From Spirogloea muscicola (lineage: Eukaryota; Streptophyta; Zygnematophyceae; Spirogloeales; Spirogloeaceae), in assembly GCA_009602725.1 (NCBI GenBank), contig WELB01000386.1, positions 4,866-58,709 on the forward strand: 53,844 bases of DNA, given 5' to 3'. The notes under the pieces are model-generated. The model had not been told where the DNA came from. It saw only the letters and a program-made list of their open reading frames with translations, and did not search any database. This document shows positions 23,701-35,754 of the stretch, one piece after another; position 1 is the first letter of the stretch, and every line of letters starts with the position of its first letter. The position numbers and the translations under genes are program-made.

Positions 23701-26700
23701 CTACAGACAATTAGACTGACGGGCTCTTGAGCTGTTGCAGATTCATTGAGAGGCCACGGCACATTGAGATCCAATTAGTGGGCGACGCACATGGCCACGT
23801 GGTCAGCATCCTGACAGAGTGGGCGTGGTTTCACGTCCATTGCTGATTATGCCTTATTGATTTGATTGAAGAGCATACTGCTTCACTTGTTCTTCTTTTG
23901 TAGACCACGAATTGAGCACTTGCTAGTGCCTTGATTATGGGCAATCATCATATGACTCGTGTGGTAGATACCTTGAGATATGCATAGGCCTTGTGTCACT
24001 TTAGCCTTCTTACTGCAATTTGCAGATTTTTAATGTCTTGACGACTTTGAATGACTGTCAATCTTGAATATTGTGTGAATGAGGTTTGCAGGTCTACCTT
24101 CCAGAAAGAGAGTGCTCTATCCAACGACGGAATCAGAAGGTGAGATGATCATATTGCAAGGGACCAATGCCAAGTGCTGCCAGCAAGAAGTTGCAGTGTG
24201 CACTGCTTCTAGATATACCTGCGACATGGCCAGCTTCTGTGACTTCTGACTCTCGAAAAAGTTTCTGGTGCCTAATTTAGGGACCCACTCAAGTGTCAAT
24301 AATCAGATCCAGATCTTGGGCATCCATTGTTTCCTTTTTAAAAAGTCATGGTGCAAATTGATCTGTGTATCTGAAGTGAAGGTGGTTGAGGAGGCCCCCT
24401 CAACGTTTCTCCCTCCCGACATCCGCAAGGCCATGGGCGAGCAAGCCGTCGCTCTCGCCAAGGCTGTGGGCTACAAGTCTGCTGGAACCGTCGAGTTCCT
24501 CATGGACAAGGACAGAAACTTTTTCTTTCTCGAGATGAACACGCGGTTGCAGGTACATACATTGATAGAAATCTGTAACCCACAAACATCAGGCTCAAAG
24601 TTTCTTGTGGTGATTGTTGTGAAAGCAATGCCATTGAGGCCATTTGCATCACAGGGCCCGTCAAATCATGTCAGAATATCATGTCAGAAGCCATGCAAAC
24701 CACAATACCAATCAAGTCTGTCATCCTTGAACAGGTGGAGCATCCCGTGACCGAGCTAGTCACAGGCTTGGACTTAGTGGAGATCATGTTCAGGGTACTG
24801 CAATCCACTCTTTCTCTTGTCATTCTGCAATGCTGGGAGGGCCATGGGCATGAGGGATCAGTTCCTCTCTTCTAAAGGTTTTTAAAACAAAGCTTAGATG
24901 CAACTTATGACTCTCTAATATGCCTATGTCGCTTATTCCTGGGCTATGCATGGTTGTGGGTGAGTTTGACGCTTTACATCATGTAATCATTGTAGAATTT
25001 GCTTCTCAATTAGGCCTACCTTCAGGGACAGGCTCTGACATACTTCCAGTCTCCTTGGGCTGCTCTGATCATCCTGGCCAGGTAGCGGCGGGAGAGAGGC
25101 TACAGCTGTCGCAGGAAGAGGCGGCCGTGCCTCGGGGCTGGGCACTGGAGTGCCGTGTGTACGCTGAGGACCCCTGCCGTAACTTCCTCCTGTGCGGGCG
25201 TCTCCATACCTACTTGCAAGCAGTAGACCAGATGATGAAGGCGGACCTTTGAGTATACCTCAATAAAATTCGCAATCACCTGATTAGTGAGCTATAAAAT
25301 TAGTGCGATCTGTGGAGTCCTGCAAGTCTTGCATGCTGATAAAGCCGCAGCCACTTAGGCTTGAGGGATATTTGGGTTTTTAATCTGCACAAAATAAAGT
25401 GCACATGACCTGGGTTTTGTCCTTGGTAAGTTACTCAGTGCCAAGATCATGAGTTGATCAATGCCAGCAGAAAAGACCATCTCTTGTGATCGTTATTATT
25501 CATCTCCACTTTGCATTGGCAACTTGCAGAACACAAGGAAGGTTGAAGACTTACATGGAACCAACTTCTGCGACTCCTGATGAGATTGTGAGAGTGGACT
25601 CGGGTATAAGAGAGGGCTGCTCTGTTAGTATCCACTACGACTCACTCCTCTCCAAGGTAAAGCAATATCCTGGCAAGTCTGTTAAGGGCTACATCATGAA
25701 ATGTTTCCCTTGAGCCGTATATAGTAGCCGAATGTATACCAAGTAGGAGAGTTGGGACACAAAGCGTTCACAATCATATGCAATCTCTCTGTCTCACTTA
25801 TTGATACTTTTCGCTGCATGAATAAAAGATATTCTCAAACACGAATACTGCGTATCTGTGATTCTGCACAGCTCATCACCTGGGGCCCCGCTCGAGAATC
25901 AGCTATTGCTTCAATGGAGGTAAGGCACACACTTTCATGTGACTTACTTTAAGAGAACGCCATTCGCTGGAATGGCTTATGCTGAGTACCAAATTAGATT
26001 GAAGTGCTTTTCTCCAGAAAATCATGTAAGTCTTATAAGTTGCATAGCTGCATGTCCTAATGCAGAAGTGCAGCAACCTCTTGCTGCAAATTCTGGAGTG
26101 CTCTGCTCACATCATCGTCATGAAAAGGTCTTGATCTTGCAGCGAGTTGCTCCCATTGCAGCGAGCATTGGACAGCTACGTCATTCACGGCCTCAACCAC
26201 AACACGACCTTCCTCAGATCTGTGGTATCATCGCAGGTAAGACATTTGTTCAGTATGCTGTGGTCATGGATCCTTAACTCAATCTCATAAGAATTCTACA
26301 AACAGTCCATACATCGTGTAAGCGTTTTAATGAGTTTCTACAGCGTGACACTCTGAACACAAGGGCTTTTGGTGGTGGCACTCAGTGCTTCTCCTTCATA
26401 CTTCCTTAGTAAAGAGGTTCAGCTTACTGATGCAGGACTTCAAGGCCGGCAATCTGAGTACCAAGTTTCTTGACGAGCACTTTCCAGATGGGTGGAAGAG
26501 CCCGGGCTTGTCGCCCAAGCAGAAGGTACCAGATTGCATACCATGTTCGTTCAGAAAGCATCGGCGTGACCCTACACCATAAAAAGGTCATCAGACCATG
26601 ACCAGTTGCACTAAGAGTGGCACTAAGTAACATACGTATGACATTATGACATCCTCAACCTCGATTTACACCTTCTTTGAAATGATTGAGATGGGGTTTA

Positions 26701-28356
26701 CTGACACATTTGAATATGAGCTTTGCCGCATCCTGTATCTGTCCGCAATAGAGTAGCGTGCAGCAAAGGCCTACCTCATTGTGAGTGCTCTGTTGCACTA
26801 AGAGGTGGATGCAGGAGTTAGGACAACTAAGTTTTAACTCGTGTCAGGTCTGTTGTCGCAGGATGAAGTCATTGCCATTGCCACGCTTCTGCGTGTCTCA
26901 TCATTGCATACAAAGGGGTTGAAGCTACCTTCGCAGCAGGAGCTGCTGCAATTGGTGATCTCCATTGCTGGCAAGGACGTCTCTGTGACAGTGCAAGCTG
27001 GAGATACCCAGTACAGTCCGCAGCTGGTACTCATGCTTTTTGCAATTCTGAGATAGGGTCAACAGAGCTAGAGGGCCAGAGATATTCTTGTCACACCTTC
27101 TCTCTGCTCTTCATGTCAGAAAATATGACATGAAATATGAAATGCAGATGTGGCTGTGTGTTTGAGATAGGCAATGGCCGTGGATTGACATATTGGCTGA
27201 CATCAAGAGACTTTGTGAAGCAACTTGCGAGCATGTCCTTGGAGTACTTTTCGTGACCATGCTACCTGGAGTGCCATGGTCATACTTGCAGGAAGTGGAC
27301 ATAGGTGGCCGCCATTACAAGGTCAGGGAATCAGTCAAGCAGCTCAAAGGCAGGCCGTCTTTGGTCGTCGTTGCCATAAACGGCAAGGAGGCCACCTGTC
27401 AGATGCCGAAGAGGCTTCCTCGTGGGTTTCGCCTCCTCTATGAGGGTGCTGAGGTAGTTACAGCCACAACACAAAGTAATTGTCCATCATCAAACCTGAT
27501 GGCAGCTTGCATATATTGTAGTTCCTACAATTTTCTCATCCTGAGCTTTGCATTCTGGGTAATGACCATTCCGCTATGATATTGTTTGTGCATGTGAGTC
27601 CTGAGGTGGACTGGCTTAAGGTTGACACAAATGTTATTGCATTCTGGAAGCATGAAATGAATTGGATGCCTTCTTTGAGCTTGGGAGTACTGGCCTGGCT
27701 GGTCATTGTTTTTCTGAGTTCATGTCATTTTCTTCTCGCAGATTGATGTTCTTGTTCAGACTCCAATGCAAGCCAATTTATCTAAGCACATGCCTCCACC
27801 CCCTGTCACTGATTATAGCAAGGTCTGATTCGAGAAAGATGAGGTTGCTTCGTGGCTTCTACTTGATGGCGCATCAGCAGGTTGCACTTGTGATGAATTG
27901 AGATGCATGGCCTTCCTTTTATTGAATTGATAATTAGTGATTGACCGTCCACTTGATTCTAGGTTCTGCGTTCGCCAATGCCGGGTTACCTTGTCAAGAT
28001 ATCTGCCGAAGTTGGTCAGGAGGTACTTTCAGCTAATCTGCATATTAGGCACTGCATGAGGCACCATATACTCTTGTGGGCTAGCCGTGTTCAGCAATTA
28101 CCCTTGCTTGTGATGCTCAAAGCTTGTCATAATGTGCAATCAAGGATTCAGATGGACAATGGTCGTGTTACTCAGAAGGAAGTCTAATTGGATACCATGG
28201 TAAATGCAGGTGATGCAAGGAGACGAACTCGCAGTAGTCGAGGCGATGAAGATGAGGAATGTGCTGCGATCGGAGCAAGCGGGCATTGTTAAGAAAGTCT
28301 GCATTGAGACGGGGTGCATCTTGAGCATTGACCAAGTGATACTTGAGTTCGAATAA
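20780..28356 (+). CDS. PCCA: Propionyl-CoA carboxylase alpha subunit (biotin-containing)
   Basis: Twenty-two exons: 20780-21037, 21432-21599, 22092-22169, 22397-22513, 22851-22944, 23111-23183, 23462-23548, 23741-23801, 24092-24139, 24382-24552, 24735-24794, 25082-25191, 25530-25656, 25872-25919, 26162-26236, 26436-26525, 26757-26780, 26862-27026, 27292-27453, 27742-27822, 27963-28022, 28210-28356; 767 residues. Carboxylates propionyl-CoA to methylmalonyl-CoA in mitochondria with the beta subunit. Biotin carboxylase domain: [34 protein letters not shown]-grasp loop [29 protein letters not shown]. The [13 protein letters not shown] block favours PCCA over methylcrotonyl- or acetyl-CoA carboxylase. 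The biotin lysine is in EAMKM (about residue 733), 34 from the C-terminus. Exon 1 is Arg-rich, as in a mitochondrial presequence. Intron 7 seems to be GC-AG; exon 17 is 24 nt. The middle (exons 17-19) is least certain. Confidence 0.93.
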
Positions 28357-28408
28357 GCACTAACTACGTCTAGCAAAGCCGGCATCTGTAGCGCCAAGGC
28401 TTCGTCAC

Positions 28409-28454
28409 TTGGGACAGCACCAGATCTACAATTGGGACAGCACCAGATCTACAA
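28409..28454 (+). repeat. Perfect tandem 23-bp duplication
   Basis: Two identical 23-bp units beginning TTGGGACAGCACCAGATCTA sit back to back about 50 bp after the PCCA stop, in its probable 3' UTR. Confidence 0.95.
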
Positions 28455-29205
28455 CTGGCCAACCAAGCTGCACCGCACCCCACAGCCGCAGAGCATCCTG
28501 TGAGGTTGACTGGTTATTGGGCGGCTGGATTGTCACTTCTCCTTTTGAGGTGACTGGAGAACGAGAGTCAGGTACTCATCTATGCGGAACACGGTTGACT
28601 TACAATGTATCTCTCTAGAAAAGCCTTTCACATGGTTGCCCCAGTCCACAAGGAGGCAGCCACATCGCAGTCCAAAATGATATCATTAAATATATTTTCA
28701 TGTCTTCCAAGGAACCATGGTGATTGGAAGGGAAGGCTTGGGAGGGATGTTCACGCGGTTGAGGGTCCCCTCCCAAGCAGTATAAGCTCCTCATGATGTT
28801 GAGGGCACTGACTGGCAAATCCTGTGACACTACGATTCTTACTGCGACCTGCGTGTCTGTGGCTGATATGTGGGGCACTCGGGCGCTGCCGGACAAAGGG
28901 CCTCCGAACAGAATTGTTCATGGGAAAAAACTTAGTGAGACTGAAGTTCGAGTTTAGATCGAGGGAAAAGTAAGAGGAATTTTCTCCTGCAACGGCCCCA
29001 CCGGGGATCAGCTGCATGCATGGGGCGGGACGTGGGCGCCCAGCTCAGGAGCTCCCGTAGGCCAGCCGCCGCGGCAGGACGAGCTCCAACGACCACGCGC
29101 TGCGAGGACATGGACGACGGCTGAGCAGGCGAGCCACCTGCTCGTGGCAGCGACGAAGCCGGCTTCGGCTGCACAACTCAGGCCGAAGCGCAGCCGAGGT
29201 CTGCC
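28455..29205. other. Intergenic between PCCA and PLAC8-like gene
   Basis: Nothing recognised other than a GC-rich rise from about 28990 towards the next start codon. Confidence 0.5.
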
Positions 29206-30207
29206 ATGGCGGCAGAGCGAGATGAGGAGGGTGGCCGCGGTGGCCAGCAGCAGAAGCGGTGGAGCAGCGGGCTGCTGGACTGCGCCAAGGACCCCAAGAC
29301 GTGCTGCCTCGTCGCGTGCTGCCCCTGCGTCGCGTTCGCGCAGAACGCTCGCCGCATCATGCGCAACAGCCCCGACCCCGGCTGCCTGCGTCCGTCTGCC
29401 GTGAAACCACATGCACGCTCTGCAGCATCAGCAGTCAAATGTGATATTCATACATGCATATGCTCAGAGGTACTGAGGTCATGCCTGGAGTTCTTCAGAG
29501 CCTCTCAGAGATCTGTGATAATCACATTGGCAGTGACAGCAAGAGGTGTCGCTGGAACGCACATAACGGAGTAAATGAATCTAGTTATCAGCTCACAGCT
29601 CGAAGCTGCGGACTCGAGACAGAGCTTGTGAGAGAGCTGGCTGGCCAAGGTAGCCTTTGAGCAACTTATAAGATTTATCATCACTGATCAACTGCAGTTG
29701 TGTGCTCTGTATTCCATGCTGACAGTATTTTGCATCTACTACTTCTGCCTGGGGGCGTGCCTGGCGTGCCCACTATGCTGCCTGATTGGGCCGCCGGCAT
29801 ACTGGACGTGCTGCATCCCGTGTTACGCGTACCGCTACCGCCAGCGCCTGCGAGCCAAGTATGGCCTGCCCGAGGAGCCCATCACCGACTTCTGTGCTCA
29901 CTGCTGCTGCCACCCGTGTGCCGTCTGCCAGGAGGCCCGTGAGCTTGCGTACCAAGAAAGCCTTGTGGGCATCAGCCCGCTCGGCATGGGACCATACAGC
30001 GGCGCAAGCTATGGCTATGCATGGCCGAACATGCCGCCGGCCGTGATCGTGGAGGCCGTGCCTGTGCCAGTGCCCGTGCCGCCGCCCAACATGGCCATGC
30101 ACAGGGACTGGCCAGAGCCAGGCCTTGCGCAAGCGCCGGCAAGCACTGCAGATCAGCCAGCCAGGATCAGAGGTGCGGCGAGTGAAGCTAAGGACAGCTC
30201 CGCATGA
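29206..30207 (+). CDS. PLAC8 / FW2.2-like cysteine-rich membrane protein
   Basis: Two exons, 29206-29400 and 29698-30207, joined in phase 0; 234 residues. The PLAC8 family includes plant FW2.2/CNR cell-number regulators and PCR cadmium-resistance proteins, which sit in the plasma membrane. Signature blocks are present: WSSGLLDCAKDPKTCCLVAC with CPCVAF, a hydrophobic segment YYFCLGACLACPLCCLIG, YRQRLRAKYGLPEEP, and the second Cys cluster CAHCCCHPCAVCQEARELAY. The C-terminal 70 residues are a Pro/Val-rich and Ala-rich low-complexity tail. The first ATG in frame is used. The donor (GCC|GTGAAA) is the weakest part of the model; GT sites a few bases upstream would change one or two residues. Whether it controls cell size or metal transport cannot be read from the sequence. 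Confidence 0.92.
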
Positions 30208-30861
30208 TTACTTTCCAGTGTGAGCACTTTCACCCAAATATCCATGGCCAAGTGCAATCGGCACAAGACCTTCATCACGCCATGACATCCCACCATTCCC
30301 ACTTGTCTATGCTAAACTCCTACATTCAAGCTTTGAGCTACTCAGGTCCCAAACTGAGGTTCGCAATTGAGCTCATTCTTATCCATCTGGTTGTCTGCCT
30401 GGAGAGGCTTTGAAAGGTGCTTACTGTTCATGGAGAGTTGCTCCTTGATTAGTATGCCCTATCTTGACTCTGAGGGGTCTACCAACTGGAAGTAGGCCGC
30501 CCGATGGATCGCCAGCATCGTGATCGATCAATGGCAAGGAATGTGTAATTAACCCTCTCCTTTGATTGCTGAACTTCCAAGGAGTCTGACAGGATGTAGG
30601 GAGCCAGCCAGCAGCTGCGGCTTACGTGCGACAAGCTCGCATTCACTGTTCACTCTAAAGTCTGCTAATGCGAGACTTGACTAACTTGCAAATACCGTGT
30701 CTGTGGGCCCTTATCAGCACTTCAGGGCCCTTGCACATTTCTGCGCTGCCGGCCAGCTTGTTGACCTTGTGGCAGCGACCTTGAAGTACAACCCTTGTGA
30801 GAGCTTAAGTCCTGCTAAGGCTAGACTTGTTCCTGCCCCACTCTGACTAGGCTTAAGAAGT
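30208..30861. other. Intergenic between convergent genes
   Basis: Contains the 3' flanks of the PLAC8-like gene and UXS. No other feature recognised. Confidence 0.5.
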
Positions 30862-33800
30862 TCACGTGTCGTCCTGAGGTCCCACATTGCCGCTCTCGAG
30901 TTGGCCATCCTTTTGGTCACCAAAGATACGCTTACGGAAGTCCTCCACCATAAGCGGCAGCCCCTCTCTCAGTGAGACCTTGGGCTCCCAGCCCAGCAGC
31001 GATGTGGCCTTGGTGATGTCTGGCTTGCGCATGTGCGGGTCGTCCTGCGTGTTCTCTCGGAACACGATCTTGGCATTGCTGTCAATCGTCTGGCGCACCA
31101 CCTGCTCATGCCAAGCACTCAAAGTGGACTCATTGTGCTGCATGTTGCTGACATGACTGGTATTTCCAGTTGGTATGCTCAAGAAACACTAGACAAGGTG
31201 CTCTGTGACTAAGTCTATGACATCAACGGCTAAGTCACAAGAGGGTTCACATGAAAGGCCACCATAAAGTAAGGCACGTATTGCTGATTCCTATTTGTCA
31301 GGCTCATTGCACATGTGCTGTGAACCCAGCTTCTATTACCTCCAGCTGTGGTGATTCTAAGCTCATTGCATTTGTCAATGTAAGACATGAATATGGACAA
31401 CTACATGCTTAGCTTCAGAAACCTTCAAAGCTCCAGGAGCTTGAATGACCTGCGGCAAAGCCAACTAGCAACTTCACAAACACAAGGACTAGCAAGAAAA
31501 CAGTGATTGCTGTTCATACCTCTGCTAGCTCAAGCATGGTGAATTCCCCTGGGTTCCCCAGATTGAACGGGCCAATGTGCTCGCCCTCCATGAGCCGCAT
31601 CAGGCCTTCAACCTGTGCAATCACCGCCAAACGTTGAAGGTGAATCTGCAAAGCTTATGCTCTGCAGCAGGAGAGTAGAGCCTTCCAGGCTTACAGCTGA
31701 GTGAGATAGCGTCATCAGATTTACGGCTATGGAAGCAAAAACCATATAGAATAAGACTGACTTACCAAGTCAGAGACATACTGGAAACTGCGAGTCTGCT
31801 TTCCGTCACCATACACAGTCATGGGCTCCTTGCGCAGAGCCTGCAGACGGTTAGTAATACTTGTCAAAAAGCAAAGTCTTGCCCATACCCTCTGTCATAT
31901 TGATATAATGCCCATGACACGACACAAGAGCCCTGCCAGCATGCATTGGATGCTGACTTGCAATGCTGCTTGCGACTCATGGAGGGTCATACCTGCGCCA
32001 CAAAATTGCTAACCACACGTCCATCGTCAATGCACATCCGGGGCCCGTAAGTGTTGAAAATGCGGGCAATTCTGACCTGCAAATATAGGCGCAAATCAAT
32101 GCAAAAACCCTTGACTGCTGCAATGCTTCCCTTCCTTAGTGTATGCCTGCCATAGCACTTGGCCACAAATTATCTTTGTCATTCACTACAAATTCCAACA
32201 TATTTAACATGTAAGCGGCGTTGCTGCTTTCATGACCATGCTAGCATACACCACAAAGCATACACCGGTCTTATCTTGTTCAGAAAGTGCGGCACCAGAT
32301 GCTCACCCATTCTTCAATTGACCTCATCCTGTCATTATGCAAAGCTACTGTGTAATTGCCAGATTGCTGAGCTTTCAGCTCAAGACTAAATGCCCACCTC
32401 CACATTGGCTCCTCTGTAGTAGTCCATTGACAGCGTCTCAGCAACGCGCTTCCCTTCATCGTAACAGCTGCGAACACCTGCACGCCATGACTATCTACCG
32501 ATGAATTGCCGTGAAGAGAGTGACAGGTGCTGCAGAGGCTACTCTGTGCCTACTGCCTTCTCCTTGTTGATGTGGCAGACAAGTAAGGCATGCCGGCGTA
32601 ACTGCTGGGCCATGCAACTGTTAGTGCAGTTGAACAAGTATGTAAGTAGATGTGAGATATTTTACAAAGCCACCTCATGCCATAATCCTTGCCCAGTCCA
32701 GATTGACAACTTTAAAACCTCATGTCATGAGCATGCAATAGGCTAATTGAAGAGTCCCTCAAGAGACGGCTTTGTGCTATTTACCTATGGGGTTGACATT
32801 CCCCCAATATGTCTCCTTCTGCGGATGCTCCAGAGGATCACCGTACACCTCGCTCGTGCTTGAAATGAGGAAGCGGGCGCCCACACGCTTGGCCAAGCCA
32901 AGCATGTTCAATGTCCCGACAACATTGGTCTTGTACAGTGGGGTCAAGGTCACTCCTTGTCTCAGCCACAAAATTCGGTCGCACAATTGACATTCGGCAT
33001 GCATGAATACAATCTCACGAGGAGGCATGGCATGGTCAAGCTCAAGTGGTCGCCAGCTATCAGATCCAGAACATTGACGGATGACACTCGTTGAGCTAGA
33101 AAGAGCAGTGCGGCTGCTGAGAGGGATATGATTGTCTTGACGGGGTTGAACTTGTAGTGCACGGGCGACGCCGGGCAGGCCAGATGGTAGATCTGGTCGA
33201 CTTCCAGCATGAGCGGCTCCACCACGTCGTGGCGAATCAGCTCAAAGCGGGGGTTGCCAAAGTGGTGCTGGACGTTCGCCTTCCTGCCCGTGAAGAAGTT
33301 GTCGACCACGATGACCTGGATTGACATAATTGATACAAATTGAATTCAAGCTGCCATTAATTGCTTAGATCCATCTAGCAAGTAGAGCAAAAGGCGTCTG
33401 GATCCACAGCCATAATGAGAAAGGCATCACATCCTCAGTGGCCACTACAAGCATCCCCCAGATCTGTCAATTCTGGAGCACAGCACGGCTGCTTGCAAGA
33501 GTTTTACTAAATCATAAACATTGGCCCGCTAAGGGCCAATTAAGCACATCGTTACGAGCAGCCGGAGCCGATCAGGAGCCTCACCTGATCGCCGCGCTCC
33601 ATGAGGCGGTCCACCAAGTGGCTGCCGACGAAGCCGGCGCCGCCGGTGACGACGACGCGCTTGGGCGTGCGCCGGACGCTGAGCGGGATCTTGCCGGTGC
33701 TGAAGACGAGCGTCTGGACGGCCGGGTCCGCGACGAAGGCGCCGATGCCGAGATCGCTGCGCTCCATGGCGCCGCGCCCGTAGCCCGCCATCGAGCCGCC

Positions 33801-34202
33801 GTTGTAATCGGCGGCCATTGGCGCGGCGAGGCCTAGCGGAGGCCGCACGCCGTGAGGCACGAGGACGAAGAAGGCGGCGGAGATGGCCATGCCGAGGAAG
33901 ATGAAGAGCAGGCGCTGCTCGCGGAGGAGGTACTCGACGAGGCGCGGCCAGCGGCCGCCGTTGCCGCCGCTCTTCCCGTAGCCGCCGAGGGGCGCCGCCC
34001 GCGGCGACGCCGCCGCCGGCGACGCCGNCCGATCCGGCGCCGGCGGCGGCGGCGACGGCGGCGGCGGCGGCGGGGGTGGCGCGGAGTGCGAGGAGGTCAG
34101 TCCAGGGTGGGGAATTCTGGAGCGCCACGACCTACCTCCGGGTTGTTGGGTCCACCTGGGGGAGCTGCGCCCGTACCCAGGTCGTCCTTCTGTTAGCCTC
34201 AT
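30862..34202 (-). CDS. UXS: UDP-xylose synthase (UDP-glucuronate decarboxylase)
   Basis: Eight exons: 34202-33585, 33315-33130, 32932-32785, 32477-32398, 32076-31993, 31840-31766, 31612-31520, 31101-30862; 507 residues. Converts UDP-glucuronate to UDP-xylose for cell-wall and glycoprotein sugars. The N-terminus has a poly-Pro stretch (about residues 42-54), then one membrane segment [18 protein letters not shown] (about 98-115), giving a Golgi type II protein. The NAD-binding motif [10 protein letters not shown] (about 186-195), [18 protein letters not shown] and the catalytic YxxxK (YDEGK) are intact. Intron 2 has AT-AC ends and is described separately. One N at 34028 falls in the low-complexity N-terminus and does not break the frame. 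Convergent with the PLAC8-like gene. In-frame ATGs inside exon 1 could be the true start, but the membrane segment would remain. Confidence 0.95.
32933..33129 (-). other. Probable U12-type AT-AC intron in UXS
   Basis: 197-nt intron. The exon before it ends AAGACAATC, and the intron starts ATATCCCT (U12 consensus ATATCCTT). It ends GACCTTGACCCCACTGTAC; CCTTGAC fits the U12 branch-site consensus CCTTRAC with the branch adenosine about 11 nt from the acceptor. The joined protein reads [20 protein letters not shown], exactly the conserved UXS sequence. No GT-AG choice gives that join. Confidence 0.88.
34028..34028. other. Single ambiguous base (N)
   Basis: One N in the GC-rich first exon of UXS (about residue 59). 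The frame holds if it stands for exactly one base. Confidence 0.9.
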
Positions 34203-34304
34203 TCAGGGGGATATTGTAGCAGGTCCACAACACTAACCGCGGCACTAACCACTCACTTCAGCGTCAGTCGAGCCGACAGCCACCTATACATTGTCCTTTG
34301 TTCA

Positions 34305-35225
34305 TTCAATTTTGGGCTGGCTCAGCCCAAAATTGTCCAGCCCCTATCCTCAATGGGCGAGCCCTTTCCTATACATTGGTGGGCCTGCGGGCTCAGTCTG
34401 TGGCCTGTGTGGTCACATACCTTGTGCTAGCAGGCCTCAAATTAGCACGCAGTGGCTACACGTAGAGTCGCAAGACTTTGCATAGAAAGACTATGTGATT
34501 ATACTAAGGCTATGAGACTGCGTGCTTTAGACCTTTTCTGGACCATTCGGACTTTGATCATTCTCTTTTCTGGGCTGGCCAATCACAGCTATCGCCCTCT
34601 ACTGGAAAGAGCCTTCATCTATTCCCATCTTTTCGCTACTTTCTGGGCTGGCCCCTCACAGTCACTGCCCTCACCTGGAAGCGTCTTCCTTCTTGATACT
34701 GAAGCGTGCTAGCAACGCTAGCGACCCACCAGCACAGAAGCTACTATGGCAAAACAGGCCACAGACTATGCTCGCAGGTCCGCCTATACGTAAGTGGCTG
34801 TCAGCTCGACTTACGCTTAGTGTTGTGGTTATTTTGCACTTGTTGACGAAAGGTCACTGTGCATTATTCGTAGAAGTCACAGAGAGCAGTTTCGTGTTCT
34901 TGCGCCTTCCCGACCTTTCGGACCATGTTCATTCCTTTTGGGCTGGCCTCTCACAACTATCGCCTTACTCAGAAGAGCTCTACCAATATAGAAGGCCAGC
35001 CCGAGAATGATGGACGAGGTCCGAAGTGGCCGGAAAGTGCTGAAACACACAGTTACGCAGGTAAATCTATATATGTAACATTCTATACTATCAATGTGTG
35101 CTCGGAAGTCCCTCTCCAGCAGCCACAATGTAGAGTAGCTTGAAATTGTCCGAAGGGGATGGCTGTGAGAGGCCAGCCCAAAAGGAATGGATAAGGTCCG
35201 AAAGGGCCGGAATGTGCAAACCCAC
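34305..35225. repeat. Cluster of dispersed short repeats, both orientations
   Basis: Copies of GGGCTGGC..CACAGC or its complement near 34311, 34571, 34651, 34938, 34998 and 35160. The best plus-strand one is GGCTGTGAGAGGCCAGCCC (35161-35179), then AAAAGGAATGGATAAGG and TCCGAAAGGGCCGGAA. Between copies I see no gene; short open frames here are built from the repeats. Confidence 0.8.
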
Positions 35226-35274
35226 AAAAGCTTCATGACTTCTGCTCAATAATCTGTAGTCAATATTGCAGATT

Positions 35275-35535
35275 GAAGAGTTGAAAGAGAGATAAGATAG
35301 GGTGCACGGTGCGCATGAAATTGAATGGGAGGCCAATTCTATCCTTACACAAATGTCCTGTTAACTGGGTAATGAGCTGGCTAAGGGGGACACTAAATAT
35401 CCCCGAGTGAGCACATGCATATCTGACAAGCAATACTGAGGCGCCAAACCACCACCACAGAAGCCATTAGCCTGGGCTCATGCACGACCAGCACGCTGGT
35501 GTATCGCGAAAGAAGGAAGAGCGGAAAAGAAAATT
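35275..35535 (+). repeat. About 300-bp dispersed repeat, copy 2
   Basis: Matches 6110-6420 in order: GGTGCGCATGAAATT, GGGAGGCC, GTGAGCACA, GAAGCCATTAGCCTG, CCAGCACGCTG, GAAAGAAGGAAGAG. It abuts the tail of retroelement copy B, suggesting both may belong to one element. Confidence 0.6.
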
Positions 35536-35710
35536 TCGTGTATTTGATTCAAACATAGGCCAATGGCCAAGTACAAAGGCAAGAAAGCACATCTAAATAT
35601 CTACATAACCTACAGCAGGTTGACCCGCTCAAAATCCACGGGTCAAAACATGAAGGTCGCTAACCGATGCATGAATACTAGATGGAAAAGGGTCACCACG
35701 GCGAGAAGCA
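35536..35710 (-). mobile_element. Retroelement 3' end, copy B
   Basis: On the minus strand the frame ends SDLHVLTRGF with the stop at 35629-35631, within a hairpin (arms 35639-35646 and 35620-35627). The tail with CCTTTGTACTTGGCCATTGG and CAAATACACGAAATTTTC follows. Upstream (35711 onward) the coding frame is not similar to the other copies. Confidence 0.6.
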
Positions 35711-35726
35711 GCAGCGAAAGTACGGC

Positions 35727-35754
35727 CAGGGTCACTTGCAGGCAAGTGACCCTG
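35727..35754. repeat. Perfect 13-bp palindrome with 2-nt spacer
   Basis: CAGGGTCACTTGC, AG, then GCAAGTGACCCTG. It lies at the edge of retroelement copy B in GC-rich sequence. Confidence 0.95.
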
